Part shown: positions 6,836-9,717 of the stretch, one piece after another | Layout: each line of letters starts with the position of its first letter | Position numbering within the stretch: position 1 is the first letter of the stretch | From: Flavobacteriales bacterium UBA5933 | GTDB taxonomy: Bacteria; Bacteroidota; Bacteroidia; Flavobacteriales; Weeksellaceae | Length of the DNA: 9,717 bases | Direction of reading: 5' to 3' | NCBI GenBank assembly: GCA_002430925.1 | Contig: DJDD01000134.1 | Coordinates: 17,605-27,321, forward strand | Position numbers and translations under genes: made by a program | Notes under the pieces: generated by a model | What the model was told of the DNA's origin: nothing | What the model saw: only the letters and a program-made list of their open reading frames with translations | Databases searched by the model: none

Positions 6836-7906
6836 TTATTTTAATTGTTGATAAAAATATAAGGTATAATTAGGGAATAATTCAGGATAGAATATTTTTC
6901 CTAAATCATTTAAAACAATATCAGGTCTTAAAATTCCTTGTTCATAATAGTCATTAGATCCTTTGCTATTTACACGTTTATTGTATGCATAAACATTCCC
7001 TTTTTTATAAGCGTCAAACCAAGTATAATTAGTATTTGTAGCTTTCATTTCTGCTAATGAATTTACATTTGAAACATTAATCCAATAAGTCGCATTTTTC
7101 GCTTTCTTGTAAACCTCTTCAAATGTTAGGCTAAAACTATTTTCCCCTTCGTGGTCATTAAAAATATAATTTCCTTTAGCATCATTAATTAATTTGGCTT
7201 GAAGCAAATTTTTTGTTGGTAAATACCATACATCACCAAACATTGTATTCACTAAAGTTGTAATGTTATTTTTTGAATTTATCTGTATAATACTTTTAAT
7301 AGAATCATAACTTTTAGTTACTTTTTCAACTTTATTTTCAGCAATTTTATTTTTATTTAATAGCTTTCCAAAAACTTTTAAATACTCAACCTGCCCCAAA
7401 GGATCTTGCTCTTTGTATTCATCTAAATAAAGAATTTTGATTCCGTTTTGTTCTAACTGTTGATGGTATTTAGCTAAAACAGGATTTGAATTCGCTATAA
7501 TTAGTTCTGGTTTATTTTTAAGTATAACTTCTAAGTATAATTCGTTTGAATTACCAATTTGAATTATTTTTTTATTCTTTATTAATTCTGATATTTTAGG
7601 ATTATAGATGTAATCTGCATCAAATACACCTTTTATTGTGTTTATACTATTTAATTCATTTAAAAAACTTACTGCAGATGATGTTTCTACCATTATGTTC
7701 TTAATGGGTAAATCTTTTTTATCAAATGATAATTTATTTCCATTTGTAGTAATAGATATATTATTTTCATTTTCATTTTCATCAACAATTATATTTTTTG
7801 CGAAATGAAAAAGATTACTATGAATTATTTTATTATCATTATTTTCTTTCTTGCAACTATTCAATAAGCAGCTACAAACTAATAAATAGAAGATTTTTTT
7901 CATCAT
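6836..7906 (-). CDS. BtuF/FepB-like substrate-binding lipoprotein of an ABC importer
   Basis: The 356-residue product is a periplasmic binding lipoprotein of the helical-backbone type (Peripla_BP_2; cobalamin, haem or ferric siderophore uptake). A type II signal peptide ends in the lipobox LNSC with the lipidated Cys18. ATG codons stand at residues 1 and 2 and either could be used. The fold is suggested by IKNIMVETSSAVSFLNELNSINTIKGV (about 68-94), the strand NKPELIIANSN, the long linking helix around KYHQQLEQNGIKILYLDEY, and the C-terminal lobe with TYWINVSNVNSLAEM. The C-terminal pattern RPDIVLNDLGKIFYPELFPNY is one I recognise from flavobacterial BtuF-like proteins. Residues 43-49 (ENENENN) come from a hexanucleotide repeat. 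No permease or ATPase gene is adjacent, so the partner transporter must be elsewhere. Specificity for iron chelate versus cobalamin cannot be told. Confidence 0.82.
   Translation of the reverse strand: MMKKIFYLLVCSCLLNSCKKENNDNKIIHSNLFHFAKNIIVDENENENNISITTNGNKLSFDKKDLPIKNIMVETSSAVSFLNELNSINTIKGVFDADYIYNPKISELIKNKKIIQIGNSNELYLEVILKNKPELIIANSNPVLAKYHQQLEQNGIKILYLDEYKEQDPLGQVEYLKVFGKLLNKNKIAENKVEKVTKSYDSIKSIIQINSKNNITTLVNTMFGDVWYLPTKNLLQAKLINDAKGNYIFNDHEGENSFSLTFEEVYKKAKNATYWINVSNVNSLAEMKATNTNYTWFDAYKKGNVYAYNKRVNSKGSNDYYEQGILRPDIVLNDLGKIFYPELFPNYTLYFYQQLK
7763..7780. repeat. Hexanucleotide microsatellite inside the lipoprotein gene
   Basis: ATTTTC occurs three times in tandem on the plus strand, equal to three GAAAAT units coding Glu-Asn on the minus strand (residues 43-48). 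Gain or loss of a unit keeps the reading frame and changes only the length of an acidic linker near the mature N terminus. Confidence 0.8.
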
Positions 7907-7929
7907 TATTCTAGTCGATATATATCTTA

Positions 7930-7960
7930 CAAGGTAGTTATTTTATAAAATACAAAACAA
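7930..7960 (-). promoter_or_regulatory. Putative promoter with internal palindrome for the binding-lipoprotein gene
   Basis: On the minus strand TACCTTG (7936-7930) resembles the -7 element with one T fewer than TAnnTTTG. TTTG at 7961-7958 lies 21 bases upstream, and a second TTTG at 7956-7953 lies 16 bases upstream. Between the elements is TATTTTATAAAATA (7939-7952), a perfect 14-base palindrome and a reasonable place for a repressor to bind. Metal-chelate uptake genes are often under Fur- or DtxR-type control, but the palindrome is not a recognised Fur box, so the operator role is inferred. Confidence 0.4.
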
Positions 7961-8050
7961 AAAATATTTTTAATTTATTGATTATTTGTGTATTATGATT
8001 TATTCTAAAAAAACATCAAAAAACACTAGGAATATAAATAAAAATAGTCT

Positions 8051-8058
8051 TATATTTG
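8051..8058 (+). promoter_or_regulatory. -7 element of the tRNA-Arg gene
   Basis: TATATTTG is an exact -7 match. The predicted start near 8062 gives a precursor with about 34 bases before the mature tRNA, to be removed by RNase P. The -33 region is weak, with no TTTG 19 bases upstream. Confidence 0.55.
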
Positions 8059-8095
8059 CAATCGAAAATAAGGAAGTATATTTCTTTTTTGAAAT

Positions 8096-8169
8096 GGCCG
8101 AGTGGCGCAACTGAATAGCGCACTTGATTACGGCTCAAGAGGTTACAGGTTTGAATCCTGTCTCGGTCA
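8096..8169 (+). tRNA. tRNA-Arg, anticodon ACG
   Basis: The 74-base gene folds as a full cloverleaf. The acceptor stem GGCCGAG pairs with CTCGGTC, with one G-U at 2-71. The D stem is GCGC/GCGC. The anticodon stem CTTGA/TCAAG closes loop TTACGGC with anticodon ACG at 8130-8132, and the T stem is ACAGG/CCTGT. The discriminator is A and CCA is not encoded. A20 (8115) and C35, the known ArgRS identity bases, are present. ACG is read after A34 is deaminated to inosine by TadA and then decodes CGU, CGC and CGA. Unusually, position 19 is A (8114) instead of G and position 56 is T (8152) instead of C, so the D-loop/T-loop tertiary pair G19-C56 becomes A19-U56. All other expected contacts (T8-A14, A15-T48, G18-T55, T54-A58) are kept. 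Confidence 0.95.
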
Positions 8170-8170
8170 C

Positions 8171-8203
8171 AAATGCTCAGTGTTTTTACGCTGAGCATTT
8201 TTT
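8171..8203 (+). terminator. Terminator of tRNA-Arg
   Basis: A 13-bp stem (8171-8183 with 8188-8200, one T-G wobble) closes a TTTT loop and is followed by a T run to 8203. It begins two bases after the tRNA ends, so the primary transcript is a single-tRNA unit. Confidence 0.9.
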
Positions 8204-8238
8204 AATGAATATTAAATTCTATTGTTAGTTATTCAATA

Positions 8239-8273
8239 AAAAAGTCCATCTACACAATGTAAATGGACTTTTT
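8239..8273. terminator. Bidirectional hairpin terminator downstream of der
   Basis: An 11-bp perfect stem (8239-8249 with 8263-8273), then a C/A mismatch and three further pairs, closes a 5-base loop. A-rich left and T-rich right flanks let it act in both directions. It lies 9 bases past the der stop codon on the minus strand and serves as a second barrier after the tRNA terminator on the plus strand. The 376-base interval between the lipoprotein gene and der (7907-8282) is explained by promoter, tRNA and these two hairpins. Confidence 0.85.
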
Positions 8274-8282
8274 GGTTTTTAA

Positions 8283-9590
8283 TTATTTCTTTCTAAAATA
8301 AACTTCAATCGGAACACCTTCAAAATTAAATTCCTTTCTTAATTGATTTTCGATAAATCGTTTATAAGGATCTCTAATATATTGAGGTAAGTTACAGAAA
8401 AATGCAAACTGAGGAGTTTTTGTAGGTAACTGTGTTACGTACTTAATTTTAATGTATTTACCTTTTACAGCAGGAGGTGGAGTGATTTCAATAATCGGTA
8501 ATAAAATTTCGTTTAATTTACTAGTTTTAATACGACGACTACGGTTTTCATACACTTCGATAAAAGTATCTACAGCTTTCAAAACACGTTGTTTTGTTAA
8601 AGCAGAGATAAATAAAACAGGAACATCAGTAAATGGAGCAATACGACGAAGAATTTGATCTTTGTATTCCTTCATAGTATTTGTTTCTTTTTCTAATAAA
8701 TCCCATTTATTAATCAAGATAACAACCCCTTTTCTGTTACGTTCAGCAAGATAAAGTATATTTAGATCTTGAGCCTCAATTCCTCTTTCAGCATCAATCA
8801 TTAATACACATACATCACATTCCTCAATAGCTCTTACAGAGCGCATAACAGAATAGAATTCTAAATCTTCGCTTACCTTACCTTTTTTACGCATACCTGC
8901 TGTGTCAACCAAAACAAATTCATGTCCAAACTTGTTGTATAAAGTTTCGATAGAATCTCTTGTTGTACCAGCGATATCGGTAACAATATTACGTTCTTCT
9001 CCTAAAAGAGCGTTAATTAAAGTAGATTTTCCAGCATTAGGACGACCTACGATCGTAATTTTAGGTAAACCTTCAAATGGATCAATATGATCTTCTTCTG
9101 TGAAAGAATCAACAACATCATCCAATAATTCACCAGTTCCACTACCACTCATGGCAGCGATTGTATACATCTTATCGAATCCTAAGTTATAAAACTCATA
9201 AGAATCTTCAATGTTTTTGTTGGTATCGACCTTATTCACAACTAAAAATGTAGGCTTTTTAGTGCGTCTTAAAAGGTTGCCAACTTCCTTATCCATATCC
9301 GTTAAACCAACTTGGTTATCTACCATAAACAAAATAACATTTGCTTCGTCGATAGCTAATTCAACTTGTTTACGAATTTCTTCTTCAAAGGTATCATCAG
9401 AACCAACGACATACCCTCCGGTATCGATAACAGTAAACTCTCTTCCGTTCCAATCAGATTTTCCGTAATGACGATCACGTGTAACACCAGAAGTGTCATC
9501 TACGATAGCTTGTCTTTTTTGTATTAAACGATTGAAAAAAGTAGATTTACCAACGTTTGGTCTTCCTACAATTGCAACTATATTTGACAT
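8283..9590 (-). CDS. der: Ribosome biogenesis GTPase Der (EngA)
   Basis: The 435-residue product is the essential double GTPase that helps mature the 50S ribosomal subunit. The first G domain starts with the P-loop GRPNVGKS (9-16), followed by DTGG and NKVD. The second has GRPNAGKS (182-189), DTAGMRKKG and NKWD (294-297). A C-terminal KH-like domain occupies about residues 350-435, with the typical KIKYVTQLPTKTPQFAFFCN stretch. All nucleotide-binding motifs are intact and the length equals the family norm. The start MSNIVAIVGRPN is the canonical one for the family, so the ATG at 9590 is firm even though its promoter almost touches it. The gene stands alone between its promoter and a terminator. 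Confidence 0.98.
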   Translation of the reverse strand: MSNIVAIVGRPNVGKSTFFNRLIQKRQAIVDDTSGVTRDRHYGKSDWNGREFTVIDTGGYVVGSDDTFEEEIRKQVELAIDEANVILFMVDNQVGLTDMDKEVGNLLRRTKKPTFLVVNKVDTNKNIEDSYEFYNLGFDKMYTIAAMSGSGTGELLDDVVDSFTEEDHIDPFEGLPKITIVGRPNAGKSTLINALLGEERNIVTDIAGTTRDSIETLYNKFGHEFVLVDTAGMRKKGKVSEDLEFYSVMRSVRAIEECDVCVLMIDAERGIEAQDLNILYLAERNRKGVVILINKWDLLEKETNTMKEYKDQILRRIAPFTDVPVLFISALTKQRVLKAVDTFIEVYENRSRRIKTSKLNEILLPIIEITPPPAVKGKYIKIKYVTQLPTKTPQFAFFCNLPQYIRDPYKRFIENQLRKEFNFEGVPIEVYFRKK

Positions 9591-9594
9591 TTTG

Positions 9595-9602
9595 CAAAGG
9601 TA
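9595..9602 (-). promoter_or_regulatory. -7 element immediately upstream of der
   Basis: TACCTTTG on the minus strand matches TAnnTTTG exactly and ends four bases before the der ATG. Transcription is expected to begin one or two bases before or at the start codon. No TTTG lies at the -33 position, where the DNA is almost pure A and T. Confidence 0.55.
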
Positions 9603-9696
9603 AGCTATTAGATTAATATTTTTATATTAATTTTTTGATAGTTAAAGTTTTGTAGATAAAATTATTTAAACTTTTTAAAAAATATATTTATTTCTC

Positions 9697-9717
9697 TGGG
9701 CAATCCCTTCGGGGCGC
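9697..9717. other. GC-rich element with UUCG-type hairpin, cut by the window edge
   Basis: The sequence switches from nearly pure AT to GC-rich at about 9697. CCC (9705-9707) and GGG (9712-9714) flank TTCG, giving the very stable C(UUCG)G tetraloop if transcribed on the plus strand. It may be the beginning of a structured RNA or an interspersed GC-rich repeat of the kind seen between genes in Flavobacteriales. Only 21 bases are visible. Confidence 0.35.

Noticed and set aside
6836..7906. Siderophore or cobalamin specificity for the binding protein
   Set aside because: The fold is recognisable but no ligand-specific residues or transporter neighbours are visible, so no substrate or gene symbol is assigned.
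8016..8198. 60-residue minus-strand reading frame (with RDRIQTCNLLSRNQVRYSVAPLGH)
   Set aside because: It is antisense to the tRNA-Arg and its terminator. Reading frames opposite tRNAs are a familiar source of false proteins, and no promoter or homologue supports it.
8452..9468. Three plus-strand frames of 62-85 residues within der
   Set aside because: They are antisense shadows of a strongly conserved essential gene, with no promoters of their own.
1..9717. CRISPR array, insertion sequence, prophage or defence island
   Set aside because: No spaced direct repeats, transposase, integrase, nuclease or toxin-antitoxin genes are seen. The content is housekeeping and envelope genes of typical composition.

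Overview
The window is a stretch of core chromosome from a low-GC member of the Bacteroidota, most likely order Flavobacteriales. The evidence is the protein set (a Bacteroidota-type outer-membrane barrel protein, a lipoprotein form of LptC, a ~720-residue PpiD/SurA-like foldase, a flavobacterial BtuF-like lipoprotein), strong AT richness, and promoters of the Bacteroidota type (-33 TTTG, 19 bp, -7 TAnnTTTG) instead of the enterobacterial -35/-10 type. I cannot name the genus from the sequence.

Layout. Positions 1-249 are AT-rich intergenic DNA. They hold a near-perfect minus-strand promoter for something beyond the left edge (perhaps a tRNA) and weak plus-strand promoters. Then come three plus-strand genes: an outer-membrane beta-barrel protein (250-1530), lptC (1566-2141) and a PpiD/SurA-like peptidyl-prolyl isomerase (2247-4406), closed by a strong terminator. 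All three concern the cell envelope: LPS transport and folding of exported proteins. Next is a plus-strand DAACS-family symporter (4516-5679) whose promoter touches its start codon. It ends at a bidirectional terminator shared with the convergent minus-strand pheS (5742-6761). Upstream of pheS on the same strand is a BtuF-like metal-chelate-binding lipoprotein (6836-7906). A plus-strand tRNA-Arg(ACG) (8096-8169) with its own promoter and terminator follows, then a second bidirectional terminator and minus-strand der (8283-9590). The last 27 bases turn abruptly GC-rich.

No CRISPR array, insertion sequence, phage gene or defence system is visible, and I do not see a new multi-gene system. The points worth a second look are small: a DAACS transporter that has lost most of the family's substrate- and sodium-binding residues, a tRNA-Arg with a coordinated swap of a near-universal tertiary base pair (19-56), two genes that look leaderless or nearly so, a perfect palindrome in the promoter region of the metal-chelate-binding gene, and the cut-off GC-rich element at the right edge.
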